A DNA stretch of 64,000 bases from Gigantopelta aegis (GCF_016097555.1 NC_054713.1:558001-622000), one strand, 5' to 3'; positions 1 through 13,547 are shown, counted from the stretch's first letter. The notes: generated by a model not told the origin, from the sequence alone. Numbers and translations are program-made.

Positions 1-3000
1 CAAGAAAGGCTGTAACCAGTCCGTCATTATTCAGCAGCGATTCAGGTAACAGTGAGTTTGACGACACAGCCGAGCAGAGTTTCGCTTTATGCTATATATT
101 ATCTGTGCGGCTCAAGAAAGGCCGTAACCAGTCTGTCATTATTCAGCAGCGATTCAGGTAACGGTCAGAGTTTGACGACACAGCCGAGCAGAGTTTCGCT
201 TTATGCTATATATTATCTGTGCGGCTCAAGAAAGGCCGTAACCAATCCGTCATTATTCAGCAGCGATTCAGGTAACAGTCGGAGTTTGACGACACAGCCG
301 AGCAGAGTTTCGCTTTATGCTATATATTATCTGTGCGGCTCAAGAAAGGCCGTAACCACTCCGTCATTATTCAGCAGCGATTCAGGTAACAGTCGGAGTT
401 TGACGACACAGCCGAGCAGAGTTTCGCTTTATGCTATATATTATCTGTGCGGCTCAAGAAAGGCCGTAACCAATCCGTCATTATTCAGCAGCGATTCAGG
501 TAACAGTCGGAGTTTGACGACACAGCCGAGCAGAGTTTCGCTTTATGCTATATATTATCTGTGCGGCTCAAGAAAGGCCGTAACCAGTCCGTCATTATTC
601 AGCAGCGATTCAGGTAACAGTGAGTTTGACGACACAGCCGAGCAGAGTTTCGCTTTATGCTATATATTATCTGTGCGGCTCAAGAAAGGCCGTAACCAGT
701 CTGTCATTATTCAGCAGCGATTCAGGTAACGGTCAGAGTTTGACGACGCAATCGAGCAGAGTTTCGCTTTATGCTATATATTATCTGTGCGGCTCAAGAA
801 AGGCCGTAACCAATCCGTCATTATTCAGCAGCGATTCAGGTAACGGTCAGAGTTTGACGACACAGCCAAGCAGAGTTTCGCTTTATGCTATATATTATCT
901 GTGCGGCTCAAGAAAGGCTGTAACCAGTCCGTCATTATTCAGCAGCGATTCAGGTAACGGTCAGAGTTTGACGACACAGCCAAGCAGAGTTTCGCTTTAT
1001 GCTATATATTATCTGTGCAGCTCAAGAAAGGCCGTAACCAGTCCGTCATTATTCAGCAGCGATTCAGGTAACGGTCAGAGTTTGACGACGCAACCGAGCA
1101 GAGTTTCGCTTTATGCTATATATTATCTGTGCGGCTCAAGAAAGGCCGTAACCAATCCGTCATTATTCAGCAGCGATTCAGGTAACAGTCAGAGTTTGAC
1201 GACACAGCCAAGCAGAGTTTCGCTTTATGCTATATATTATCTGTGCAGCTCAAGAAAGGCCGTAACCAGTCCGTCATTATTCAGCAGCGATTCAGGTAAC
1301 GGTCAGAGTTTGACGACGCAACCGAGCAGAGTTTCGCTTTATGCTATATATTATCTGTGCGGCTCAAGAAAGGCCGTAACCAATCCGTCATTATTCAGCA
1401 GCGATTCAGGTAACGGTCAGAGTTTGACGACACAGCCAAGCAGAGTTTCGCTTTATGCTATATATTATCTGTGCGGCTCAAGAAAGGCTGTAACCAGTCC
1501 GTCATTATTCAGCAGCGATTCAGGTAACGGTCAGAGTTTGACGACACAGCCAAGCAGAGTTTCGCTTTATGCTATATATTATCTGTGCGGCTCAAGAAAG
1601 GCCGTAACCAGTCTGTCATTATTCAGCAGCGATTCAGGTAACGGTCAGAGTTTGACGACGCAATCGAGCAGAGTTTCGCTTTATGCTATATATTATCTGT
1701 GCGGCTCAAGAAAGGCCGTAACCAATCCGTCATTATTCAGCAGCGATTCAGGTAACGGTCAGAGTTTGACGACACAGCCAAGCAGAGTTTCGCTTTATGC
1801 TATATATTATCTGTGCGGCTCAAGAAAGGCTGTAACCAGTCCGTCATTATTCAGCAGCGATTCAGGTAACGGTCAGAGTTTGACGACACAGCCAAGCAGA
1901 GTTTCGCTTTATGCTATATATTATCTGTGCAGCTCAAGAAAGGCCGTAACCAGTCCGTCATTATTCAGCAGCGATTCAGGTAACGGTCAGAGTTTGACGA
2001 CGCAACCGAGCAGAGTTTCGCTTTATGCTATATATTATCTGTGCGGCTCAAGAAAGGCCGTAACCAATCCGTCATTATTCAGCAGCGATTCAGGTAACAG
2101 TCAGAGTTTGACGACACAGCCAAGCAGAGTTTCGCTTTATGCTATATATTATCTGTGCAGCTCAAGAAAGGCCGTAACCAGTCCGTCATTATTCAGCAGC
2201 GATTCAGGTAACGGTCAGAGTTTGACGACGCAACCGAGCAGAGTTTCGCTTTATGCTATATATTATCTGTGCGGCTCAAGAAAGGCCGTAACCAATCCGT
2301 CATTATTCAGCAGCGATTCAGGTAACGGTCAGAGTTTGACGACACAGCCAAGCAGAGTTTCGCTTTATGCTATATATTATCTGTGCGGCTCAAGAAAGGC
2401 TGTAACCAGTCCGTCATTATTCAGCAGCGATTCAGGTAACGGTCAGAGTTTGACGACACAGCCAAGCAGAGTTTCGCTTTATGCTATATATTATCTGTGC
2501 GGCTCAAGAAAGGCCGTAACCAATCCGTCATTATTCAGCAGCGATTCAGGTAACGGTCAGAGTTTGACGACGCAACCGAGCAGAGTTTCGCTTTATGCTA
2601 TATATTATCTGTGCGGCTCAAGAAAGGCCGTAACCAATCCGTCATTATTCAGCAGCGATTCAGGTAACAGTCAGAGTTTGATGACACAGCCAAGCAGAGT
2701 TTCGCTTTATGCTATATATTATCTGTGCAGCTCAAGAAAGGCCGTAACCAGTCCATCATTATTCAGCAGCGATTCAGGTAACGGTCAGAGTTTGACGACG
2801 CAACCGAGCAGAGTTTCGCTTTATGCTATATATTATCTGTGCGGCTCAAGAAAGGCCGTAACCAATCCGTCATTATTCAGCAGCGATTCAGGTAACGGTC
2901 AGAGTTTGACGACACAGCCAAGCAGAGTTTCGCTTTATGCTATATATTATCTGTGCGGCTCAAGAAAGGCTGTAACCAGTCCGTCATTATTCAGCAGCGA

Positions 3001-3185
3001 TTCAGGTAACGGTCAGAGTTTGACGACACAGCCAAGCAGAGTTTCGCTTTATGCTATATATTATCTGTGCGGCTCAAGAAAGGCTGTAACCAGTCCGTCA
3101 TTATTCAGCAGCGATTCTGGTAATGGTCGGATTTTGATGACGCAACCGAGCAGAGTTTTGCTTCATGCTATATATAGTCTCTGCT
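1..3185. repeat. 114-bp satellite array, about 28 units
   Basis: Tandem copies of a 114-bp unit run from the window edge and decay in a last diverged unit near 3117-3185. Two units are 2 bp shorter (near 51 and 619). Variants (cggctc/cagctc, aatccg/agtccg, acacag/acgcaa, caatcg) repeat in the same order after 8 units. The rare caatcgagc variant is at 749 and again at 1661, exactly 912 bp apart, so there is a higher-order repeat. As 114 is a multiple of 3, one + frame stays open for 866 codons (620-3220). Unit differences are a mix of silent and replacement changes, so I treat it as satellite, not a gene. Confidence 0.95.
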
Positions 3186-4013
3186 GCGATGGAAACATCA
3201 TCGTTGGTGCTGTAGTTTAAAGAGACTGTCCTGTAGAATATTTGTATATAGTAAATCCTTCTTAACCTTTAGACTACTGGATTAATTTTTGACAAAAACC
3301 ATGTTGAGTGGGTACAAGTTTATAATTTTTACTCAAATATATTCACTTAAATGTTTTATAAATACATAAAATAAAGTTCATTTGAATCGGTAAGTATTAT
3401 TTTCATTGGTTTTTCTAATTTTATGATATTTTAGATCAGTTAATATTGATTAAAATTAGGCAAAAAATCAAAAAAGTTGCGTTTACTTATGGGCATTTGT
3501 GGCCAGCTGTCCGGTATTTATGTCCATTATTCCGGTAACTGATTTTATGACCAGATTTAAAAAAAAAAAAAAAACTACGCTTCATATCCAAATATTTGGT
3601 AATTTTCGTTGTTGGTAAAATGATCAAATTTATTATCAAATTAGCTGTCACAAAATTAGCTATTGATCCCTAAAAATGACCGCGACATGCCGCCATTGTT
3701 GTCAAGCAAAAATACTTTCCATAAAACCATGTTTTGAACTCAAAATTCCACGGTATTTTCAATTAAAAAAACATAAACAAAAGACACCATCTTGTTAAGA
3801 AATCAAGTTTCCTGTATTATACATTCGTTTCCGGTGAGTGCTGTGTGCAAAACGGTGGGCAATATGAATTGGGGAATGCACTTTATACAGTGTACAGTAT
3901 ATCGACTGGCATGATGTCGGGCAAGATATCTCCCCGGCAGTAGTCAGAAGGTTAACAACTAAAGTTACATCTTGAATACGATTTAACAAGCCTCGCTGAA
4001 TTTCCCATAATTA
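3186..4013. other. AT-rich unique sequence, no gene seen
   Basis: Follows the satellite. Contains a short A-run near 3560. No splice-flanked open frame, RNA gene or repeat was recognised. Confidence 0.6.
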
Positions 4014-4413
4014 CCTTCACAGGATGCAGCCGATATCCTGTCTCATTCTTACCTTCACAGGATGCAGCCGATATCCTGTCTCATTCTTACCTTCACAGGA
4101 TGCAGCCGATATCCTGTCTCATTCTTACCTTCACAGGATGCAGCCTGTCTCATTCTTACCTTCACAGGATGCAGCTGATATCCTGTCTCATTCTTACCTT
4201 CACAGGATGCAGCCGATATCCTGTCTCATTCTTACCTTCACAGGATGCAGCCGATATCCTGTCTCATTCTTACCTTCACAGGATGCAGCCTGTCTCATTC
4301 TTACCTTCACAGGATGCAGCTGATATCCTGTCTCATTCTTACCTTCACAGGATGCAGCCGATATCCTGTCTCATTCTTACCTTCACAGGATGCAGCTGAT
4401 ATCCTGTCTCATT
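4014..4413. repeat. 38-bp minisatellite with hairpin core
   Basis: About 10 units of a 38-bp repeat. Some units lack the gatatc part and are about 10 bp shorter. Each full unit holds the inverted repeat caggat/atcctg separated by 9 bp, so single strands could fold. Confidence 0.93.
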
Positions 4414-4543
4414 AACTAGTTATTCTCTGTTTATTGGCAAATAATTGTGCATAACAACATGAATGATATGGTACATAGCACATTACTGTGTCTTACAGTA
4501 ATATTGAACATGGATATATGAAAACCAAAACACATATATGAAC

Positions 4544-5629
4544 AAATTAATGCATGTTTAGTTTTGGGATTTTACAGGGTTCGTAGCGCTCTTTAAATTA
4601 ATGCATGTTTAGTTTTAGGATTTTACAGGGTTCGTAGCGCTCTTTAAATTAATGCATGTTTAGTTTTAGGATTTTACCCACGGTTCGTAGCGGTCTTTAA
4701 ATTAATGCATGTTTAGTTTTAGGATTTTACACAGTTCGTAGCGCTCTTTAAATTAATGCATGTTTAGTTTTAGGATTTTACACGGTTCGTAGCGGTCTTT
4801 AAATTAATGCATGTTTAGTTTTAGGATTTTACAGGGTTCGTAGCGGTCTTTAAATTAATGTATGTTTAGTTTTAGGATTTTACACGGTTCGTAGCGGTCT
4901 TTAAATTAATGCATGTTTAGTTTTAGGATTTTACTCACGGTTCGTAGCGGTCTTTAAATTAATGCATGTTTAGTTTTAGGATTTTACACGGTTCGTAGCG
5001 GTCTTTAAATTAATGCATGTTTAGTTTTAGGATTTTACTCACGGTTCGTAGCGGTCTTTAAATTAATGCATGTTTAGTTTTAGGATTTTACACGGTTCGT
5101 AGCGGTCTTTAAATTAATGCATGTTTAGTTTTAGGATTTTACAGGGTTCGTAGCGGTCTTTAAATTAATGCATGTTTAGTTTTAGGATTTTACACGGTTC
5201 GTAGCGGTCTTTAAATTAATGCATGTTTAGTTTTAGGATTTTACTCACGGTTCGTAGCGGTCTTTAAATTAATGCATGTTTAGTTTTAGGATTGTACACG
5301 GTTCGTAGCGGTCTTTAAATTAATGCATGTTTAGTTTTAGGATTTTACTCACGCTCTTTAAATTAATGCATGTTTAGTTTTAGGATTTTACTCACGGTTC
5401 GTAGCACTCTTTAAATTAATGCATGTTTAGTTTTAGGATTTTACTCACGGTTCGTAGCGGTCTTTAAATTAATGCATGTTTAGTTTTAGGATTTTACTCA
5501 CGGTTCGTAGCGGTCTTTAAATTAATGCATGTTTAGTTTTAGGATTTTACTCACGGTTCGTAGCGGTCTTTAAATTAATGCATGTTTAGTTTTAGGATTT
5601 TACTCACGGTTCGTAGCGGTCTTTAAATT
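4544..5629. repeat. 51-53-bp minisatellite, about 21 units
   Basis: Units carry the core 'aattaatgcatgtttag' followed by a variable ttacacgg/ttactcacgg/ttacaggg segment and cgtagcggtct. Length differences come mainly from the cac versus ctcac variant. Confidence 0.94.
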
Positions 5630-6273
5630 CCTTGAAAGTCTTTGAATTTGAAAACAATATTTTTATTGTAATAAAAGTCTTTCAATTCTCACAAATCATA
5701 GCCAAAGCAATTATGATGATATCTTTTACAGCTGCATGCATTTGATATTTTCCACTTACAAGGATTAATCTGTCATGCATGTATAAAAAGCTTCTTTTTT
5801 TTGGCCATGGATAGCATTGTAAACAAACTGATTTGGTATTTTTATTGCATTCTATTGTCTTTGACCGCTGTGTAAAAGTCTTTGAAAATGGTAGGTAAAA
5901 GTCTTTGAAAGTCTTTGAATTTGTTTGGCCTTTAAGGCTTTTAGATCCCACTGATTTGGACACAACAGAGTTTTTGTCTGTTCTGTTTTTTATCACGATG
6001 TTATTAACGACTGGTGAATGCTTATAGATATTTAGATTCTGAAATATATCTAAAGTTATTTTAATCTAATTTGAGTACAACATTTCAGTGATTTTGAGAT
6101 GATAACCGTTGTACTTAATTTGGGCATGTTTAGTTAGGGAATACTTGGGCACACCATTCATTGCTTTAGCTTTGGTGAAGACAAAATCCCTGATTTTAGA
6201 TGCATTTAGGTTTCAAGTGCAGACAAAATAAAATGTGTAGACACATGCCTTGACACCTGCCGTGTGTGTGAAT
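5630..6273. other. AT-rich unique sequence
   Basis: No gene recognised. Short self-similar pieces around 'aaagtctttgaa' occur near 5633-5915 but do not form a regular array. Confidence 0.5.
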
Positions 6274-6535
6274 TGGGGCGGTCAGTCTGGGATTGATTAC
6301 CAATTTCTCATTCCAGCCAGTGCACCATGACTTGTGTATCAACGGTCAGGGTATGTGCTATCCTGTTCTAGATGGTGCATATAAAAGATCCCTTCCTACT
6401 AATGAAAAAATGTAGCGGGTTTCCCCTCTAAGACTATATGTCGAAATTACCAAATGTTTGACATCTAATATCCGATGATTAATAATACATCAATGTGCTC
6501 CGGTGGTGTTGTTAAACAAAACAAACAAACTTTTT
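6274..6535 (+). mobile_element. SINE copy, 5'-truncated
   Basis: Begins at the B-box-like 'gtctgggattgattac'. Continues through the conserved body, including 'gtgcatataaaagatccc', and ends in the T/A-rich 'gttaaacaaaacaaac' tail. The same order is seen in copies at 38848 and 41562. Confidence 0.8.
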
Positions 6536-6709
6536 TGTTTGTGAATTATTAAATGTACACGGTTCTTTCGGAAAGTTACGAAGAGATCTAATACCTTTTA
6601 TAAATTCAGTCATGAGCCATAATATATGGAGTTCATGGTGAATTTGGAAGTAAAACACAGAATAACTTACAGAAGAAAGAATGATCATTTTAATTGTGTT
6701 TATTTTCAG

Positions 6710-6772
6710 AAGTCATTACAAACGGAAGACAGAAAAGGAATGCCGTGCTATCGGAACCGACGCTACAGACAG
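6710..6772 (+). CDS. candidate internal coding exon (63 bp)
   Basis: A 63-bp segment between a strong acceptor (tttattttcag) and a donor (cag|gtacac). With phase 2 it reads SHYKRKTEKECRAIGTDATD and leaves two bases, AG. The candidate exon at 16563 starts with one base, G, which would complete an Arg codon and keep the frame open. The basic first half followed by the acidic/Ser-Thr-rich second exon would suit a cytoplasmic tail or a disordered C-terminus, but there is no family match. Other frames of the exon are open too, so the assignment rests on splice sites and phase match alone. RNA evidence would settle it. Confidence 0.4.
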
Positions 6773-7382
6773 GTACACGTTATTGAGTTACTTTGTTAGA
6801 TGAAACACCTGTAGTTCTTACTGTGGTCTAGATATCACACTTCGTCAGTGACTGATAGAATACTTTTACCAGTAGCAGTCGCACTGGACATTGATGAATT
6901 ACTTTGTTAGACGAAACACACATGTCATTCTTACTTAGTCTCTGATAGTGACATTGTTTTGCTTCAGGGAAATTAAAACATTCTCCAACAAGTGACCCTC
7001 ACAAGTGGTAATGGACATTCATCAGTTATTTCAAACCAGATTGTAAAACTTCGTGCCTGAGGTTACTTCATTTCTGTGATTTCACAAAGCATAAAGTTAT
7101 TGTGTCATTGTATGTTCTTTGACATACATCGTTTTAGCTCCACCACAACAGTCCTTATAATGTGACACCAAGTGTTACTCCCACTCATGGGTGTTCATGC
7201 AAAACAATTTCAATATAGATTTTTTTTTAAATGCTTGCCTTATCAGTGTTGATATTGCTAATTATTTTACTCAAAATTAGTGTGAATTTGACATTGAGTG
7301 CAGTTGCTCCAAATAATTTGTACTTTTGTACTAATTTATTTTCTAAAGTAAAATGCTACAAACATTAACACAACCAGAGATA
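6773..7382. other. intron-like unique sequence
   Basis: Lies between the candidate exon and the 83-bp array. A short stretch around 6785-6800 resembles one at 6893-6915 (ttactttgttaga), a weak duplication. No other feature seen. Confidence 0.5.
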
Positions 7383-10300
7383 TATTTGATAATCAGAAAC
7401 CGATATTCTTAACAATATACTGTATTCAAGATGTATCTTTACTTCAACTTAGCCTGGTCTCAACTAATTTGATAATCAGAAACCGATATTCTTAACAATA
7501 CACTGTGTTCAAGATGTAACTTTACTTCAACTTAGCTTGGTCTCAACTAATTTGATAATCAGAGACAGATATTCTTAACAATACACTGTGTTCAAGATGT
7601 AACTTTACTTCAACTTAGCTTGGTCTCAACTAATTTGATAATCAGAGACAGATATTCTTAACAATACACTGTGTTCAAGATGTAACTTTACTTCAACTTA
7701 GCTTGGTCTCAACTAATTTGATAATCAGAGACAGATATTCTTAACAATACACTGTGTTCAAGATGTAACTTTACTTCAACTTAGCTTGGTCTCAACTAAT
7801 TTGATAATCAGAGACAGATATTCTTAACAATACACTGTGTTCAAGATGTAACTTTACTTCAACTTAGCTTGGTCTCAACTAATTTGATAATCAGAGACAG
7901 ATATTCTTAACAATACACTGTGTTCAAGATGTAACTTTACTTCAACTTAGCTTGGTCTCAACTAATTTGATAATCAGAGACAGATATTCTTAACAATACA
8001 CTGTGTTCAAGATGTAACTTTACTTCAACTTAGCTTGGTCTCAACTAATTTGAATCAGAGACAGATATTCTTAACAATACACTGTGTTCAAGATGTAACT
8101 TTACTTCAACTTAGCTTGGTCTCAACTAATTTGATAATCAGAGACAGATATTCTTAACAATACACTGTGTTCAAGATGTAACTTTACTTCAACTTAGCTT
8201 GGTCTCAACTAATTTGATAATCAGAGACAGATATTCTTAACAATACACTGTGTTCAAGATGTAACTTTACTTCAACTTAGCTTGGTCTCAACTAATTTGA
8301 TAATCAGAGACAGATATTCTTAACAATACACTGTGTTCAAGATGTAACTTTACTTCAACTTAGCTTGGTCTCAACTAATTTGATAATCAGAGACAGATAT
8401 TCTTAACAATACACTGTGTTCAAGATGTAACTTTACTTCAACTTAGCTTGGTCTCAACTAATTTGATAATCAGAGACAGATATTCTTAACAATACTCTGT
8501 GTTCAAGATGTAACTTTACTTCAACTTAGCTTGGTCTCAACTAATTTGATAATCAGAGACAGATATTCTTAACAATACTCTGTGTTCAAGATGTAACTTT
8601 ACTTCAACTTAGCTTGGTCTCAACTAATTTGATAATCAGAGACAGATATTCTTAACAATACACTGTGTTCAAGATGTAACTTTACTTCAACTTAGCTTGG
8701 TCTCAACTAATTTGATAATCAGAGACAGATATTCTTAACAATACACTGTGTTCAAGATGTAACTTTACTTCAACTTAGCTTGGTCTCAACTAATTTGATA
8801 ATCAGAGACAGATATTCTTAACAATACACTGTGTTCAAGATGTAACTTTACTTCAACTTAGCTTGGTCTCAACTAATTTGATAATCAGAGACAGATATTC
8901 TTAACAATACACTGTGTTCAAGATGTAACTTTACTTCAACTTAGCCTGGTCTCAACTAATTTGATAATCAGAGACAGATATTCTTAACAATACTCTGTGT
9001 TCAAGATGTAACTTTACTTCAACTTAGCTTGGTCTCAACTAATTTGATAATCAGAGACAGATATTCTTAACAATACTCTGTGTTCAAGATGTAACTTTAC
9101 TTCAACTTAGCTTGGTCTCAACTAATTTGATAATCAGAGACAGATATTCTTAACAATACACTGTGTTCAAGATGTAACTTTACTTCAACTTAGCTTGGTC
9201 TCAACTAATTTGATAATCAGAGACAGATATTCTTAACAATACACTGTGTTCAAGATGTAACTTTACTTCAACTTAGCTTGGTCTCAACTAATTTGATAAT
9301 CAGAGACAGATATTCTTAACAATACACTGTGTTCAAGATGTAACTTTACTTCAACTTAGCTTGGTCTCAACTAATTTGATAATCAGAGACAGATATTCTT
9401 AACAATACACTGTGTTCAAGATGTAACTTTACTTCAACTTAGCTTGGTCTCAACTAATTTGATAATCAGAGACAGATATTCTTAACAATACTCTGTGTTC
9501 AAGATGTAACTTTACTTCAACTTAGCTTGGTCTCAACTAATTTGATAATCAGAGACAGATATTCTTAACAATACTCTGTGTTCAAGATGTAACTTTACTT
9601 CAACTTAGCTTGGTCTCAACTAATTTGATAATCAGAGACAGATATTCTTAACAATACACTGTGTTCAAGATGTAACTTTACTTCAACTTAGCTTGGTCTC
9701 AACTAATTTGATAATCAGAGACAGATATTCTTAACAATACACTGTGTTCAAGATGTAACTTTACTTCAACTTAGCCTGGTCTCAACTAATTTGATAATCA
9801 GAGACAGATATTCTTAACAATACACTGTGTTCAAGATGTAACTTTACTTCAACTTAGCTTGGTCTCAACTAATTTGATAATCAGAGACAGATATTCTTAA
9901 CAATACTCTGTGTTCAAGATGTAACTTTACTTCAACTTAGCTTGGTCTCAACTAATTTGATAATCAGAGACAGATATTCTTAACAATACACTGTGTTCAA
10001 GATGTAACTTTACTTCAACTTAGCTTGGTCTCAACTAATTTGATAATCAGAGACAGATATTCTTAACAATACACTGTGTTCAAGATGTAACTTTACTTCA
10101 ACTTAGCCTGGTCTCAACTAATTTGATAATCAGAGACAGATATTCTTAACAATACTCTGTGTTCAAGATGTAACTTTACTTCAACTTAGCTTGGTCTCAA
10201 CTAATTTGATAATCAGAGACAGATATTCTTAACAATACTCTGTGTTCAAGATGTAACTTTACTTCAACTTAGCTTGGTCTCAACTAATTTGATAATCAGA

Positions 10301-12861
10301 GACAGATATTCTTAACAATACTCTGTGTTCAAGATGTAACTTTACTTCAACTTAGCTTGGTCTCAACTAATTTGATAATCAGAGACAGATATTCTTAACA
10401 ATACTCTGTGTTCAAGATGTAACTTTACTTCAACTTAGCTTGGTCTCAACTAATTTGATAATCAGAGACAGATATTCTTAACAATACTCTGTGTTCAAGA
10501 TGTAACTTTACTTCAACTTAGCTTGGTCTCAACTAATTTGATAATCAGAGACAGATATTCTTAACAATACACTGTGTTCAAGATGTAACTTTACTTCAAC
10601 TTAGCTTGGTCTCAACTAATTTGATAATCAGAGACAGATATTCTTAACAATACTCTGTGTTCAAGATGTAACTTTACTTCAACTTAGCCTGGTCTCAACT
10701 AATTTGATAATCAGAGACAGATATTCTTAACAATACTCTGTGTTCAAGATGTAACTTTACTTCAACTTAGCTTGGTCTCAACTAATTTGATAATCAGAGA
10801 CAGATATTCTTAACAATACACTGTGTTCAAGATGTAACTTTACTTCAACTTAGCTTGGTCTCAACTAATTTGATAATCAGAGACAGATATTCTTAACAAT
10901 ACACTGTGTTCAAGATGTAACTTTACTTCAACTTAGCTTGGTCTCAACTAATTTGATAATCAGAGACAGATATTCTTAACAATACTCTGTGTTCAAGATG
11001 TAACTTTACTTCAACTTAGCCTGGTCTCAACTAATTTGATAATCAGAGACAGATATTCTTAACAATACTCTGTGTTCAAGATGTAACTTTACTTCAACTT
11101 AGCTTGGTCTCAACTAATTTGATAATCAGAGACAGATATTCTTAACAATACTCTGTGTTCAAGATGTAACTTTACTTCAACTTAGCTTGGTCTCAACTAA
11201 TTTGATAATCAGAGACAGATATTCTTAACAATACTCTGTGTTCAAGATGTAACTTTACTTCAACTTAGCCTGGTCTCAACTAATTTGATAATCAGAGACA
11301 GATATTCTTAACAATACTCTGTGTTCAAGATGTAACTTTACTTCAACTTAGCTTGGTCTCAACTAATTTGATAATCAGAGACAGATATTCTTAACAATAC
11401 TCTGTGTTCAAGATGTAACTTTACTTCAACTTAGCTTGGTCTCAACTAATTTGATAATCAGAGACAGATATTCTTAACAATACTCTGTGTTCAAGATGTA
11501 ACTTTACTTCAACTTAGCTTGGTCTCAACTAATTTGATAATCAGAGACAGATATTCTTAACAATACTCTGTGTTCAAGATGTAACTTTACTTCAACTTAG
11601 CTTGGTCTCAACTAATTTGATAATCAGAGACAGATATTCTTAACAATACTCTGTGTTCAAGATGTAACTTTACTTCAACTTAGCTTGGTCTCAACTAATT
11701 TGATAATCAGAGACAGATATTCTTAACAATACTCTGTGTTCAAGATGTAACTTTACTTCAACTTAGCTTGGTCTCAACTAATTTGATAATCAGAGACAGA
11801 TATTCTTAACAATACTCTGTGTTCAAGATGTAACTTTACTTCAACTTAGCTTGGTCTCAACTAATTTGATAATCAGAGACAGATATTCTTAACAATACTC
11901 TGTGTTCAAGATGTAACTTTACTTCAACTTAGCTTGGTCTCAACTAATTTGATAATCAGAGACAGATATTCTTAACAATACACTGTGTTCAAGATGTAAC
12001 TTTACTTCAACTTAGCTTGGTCTCAACTAATTTGATAATCAGAGACAGATATTCTTAACAATACACTGTGTTCAAGATGTAACTTTACTTCAACTTAGCC
12101 TGGTCTCAACTAATTTGATAATCAGAGACAGATATTCTTAACAATACACTGTGTTCAAGATGTAACTTTACTTCAACTTAGCCTGGTCTCAACTAATTTG
12201 ATAATCAGAGACAGATATTCTTAACAATACTCTGTGTTCAAGATGTAACTTTACTTCAACTTAGCCTGGTCTCAACTAATTTGATAATCAGAGACAGATA
12301 TTCTTAACAATACACTGTGTTCAAGATGTAACTTTACTTCAACTTAGCCTGGTCTCAACTAATTTGATAATCAGAGACAGATATTCTTAACAATACACTG
12401 TGTTCAAGATGTAACTTTACTTCAACTTAGCCTGGTCTCAACTAATTTGATAATCAGAGACAGATATTCTTAACAATACACTGTGTTCAAGATGTAACTT
12501 TACTTCAACTTAGCTTGGTCTCAACTAATTTGATAATCAGAGACAGATATTCTTAACAATACACTGTGTTCAAGATGTAACTTTACTTCAACTTAGCTTG
12601 GTCTCAACTAATTTGATAATCAGAGACAGATATTCTTAACAATACTCTGTGTTCAAGATGTAACTTTACTTCAACTTAGCCTGGTCTCAACTAATTTGAT
12701 AATCAGAGACAGATATTCTTAACAATACACTGTGTTCAAGATGTAACTTTACTTCAACTTAGCTTGGTCTCAACTAATTTGATAATCAGAGACAGATATT
12801 CTTAACAATACACTGTGTTCAAGATGTAACTTTACTTCAACTTAGCCTGGTCTCAACTAAT
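7383..12861. repeat. 83-bp satellite array, about 66 units
   Basis: A 5.48-kb, very homogeneous array of an 83-bp unit containing 'gagacagatattcttaac' and 'tcaagatgtaacttt'. Only the first units differ much (agaaaccgat, atatactgtattc). Within the array two diallelic sites dominate: aatacactg/aatactctg and cttggtc/cctggtc. The acactg form dominates the left part and the actctg form clusters in 10.1-11.9 kb. One unit near 8049 is 2 bp short. No reading frame stays open because 83 is not a multiple of 3. It would lie in the intron of the candidate + strand gene. Confidence 0.97.
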
Positions 12862-13152
12862 AGCATGTTGCCCCTATGTAAGTAGACCTAGAAAGACTCG
12901 ACAAAACCATCGTAAAAACCACAATAGCTTGAACAAGAGATGTCCGGACCGCAACAGGGAACAGAGGACTCATTGAAAGACTTTAAGCCATCCCATTGGC
13001 TGTTGGGATGTTCAGACCAGTCTACATACTTACATAGTGGAATATGCCATAAGTTGAGGTCCAGCTAAGTTAGAGTTAGGCTAGTGAACTTGTGGTCTGG
13101 GCTAGTGTAAATTATCATCTGTATTACTATAGTTATATACATATTTGTGTAA

Positions 13153-13285
13153 TGACGTCACAGTTAACATAATGACGTCATTTTCTGAGGTTTATCAATG
13201 GATAACATTCAGGGTTTTTTAGCGACATCAGCCAATCAAAATAGAGTAAATTGTATAAGAGAAAAATGTTTGAATTATATAAAAG
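13153..13285 (+). promoter_or_regulatory. candidate promoter: two CREs, CCAAT, TATA
   Basis: Two perfect TGACGTCA sites (13153-13160, 13173-13180) lie 20 bp apart. They are followed by a CCAAT box (13232-13236) and a TATA box TATATAAAAG (13276-13285). The order and spacing fit a CREB/ATF-responsive core promoter reading rightwards, with a start near 13305-13315. The first ATG (13306) opens only a 12-codon frame. No downstream first coding exon was identified. Could be an alternative or orphan promoter, or chance. Confidence 0.35.
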
Positions 13286-13547
13286 TGTATAGAGAGCGTA
13301 GTAAAATGAAACAGTTCTGTGTGTTGGTGTCACTAGTGCTATAATATAAAGTTGATTTGTCTTCGTTCATGCCACTAGAGATATTTGGAACCTGGTGCAG
13401 GTGTCCACGGTAGGTACGGGTCTCACCCCACACTTGCATGTTTCTTCTTACTCTGTGTGTTAATGTATCCATTTTAGTCCACTTTACTTTGTTATTATTT
13501 AAAGAAAATTATTCATCTTTATTTGTATTTGTGTACAAGTGTGTATA
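13286..13547. other. unique sequence after the candidate promoter
   Basis: Possible 5' leader. The segment 13400-13425 holds gtccacg|gtaggtacg, a donor-like site. No coding potential is evident. Confidence 0.35.

Noticed and set aside
620-3220. 866-codon open frame as a repeat protein
   Set aside because: The frame is the by-product of a 114-bp unit. Unit differences include many replacement changes, two 2-bp length changes break the frame elsewhere, and there is no start context, signal peptide or family similarity.
7383-12861. CRISPR-like regular repeat
   Set aside because: Units are contiguous with no unique spacers, in a eukaryotic genome.
13306-13344. Small secreted peptide MKQFCVLVSLVL after the TATA box
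   Set aside because: The frame ends after 12 codons and no donor site continues it, so it is only a signal-peptide-like coincidence.
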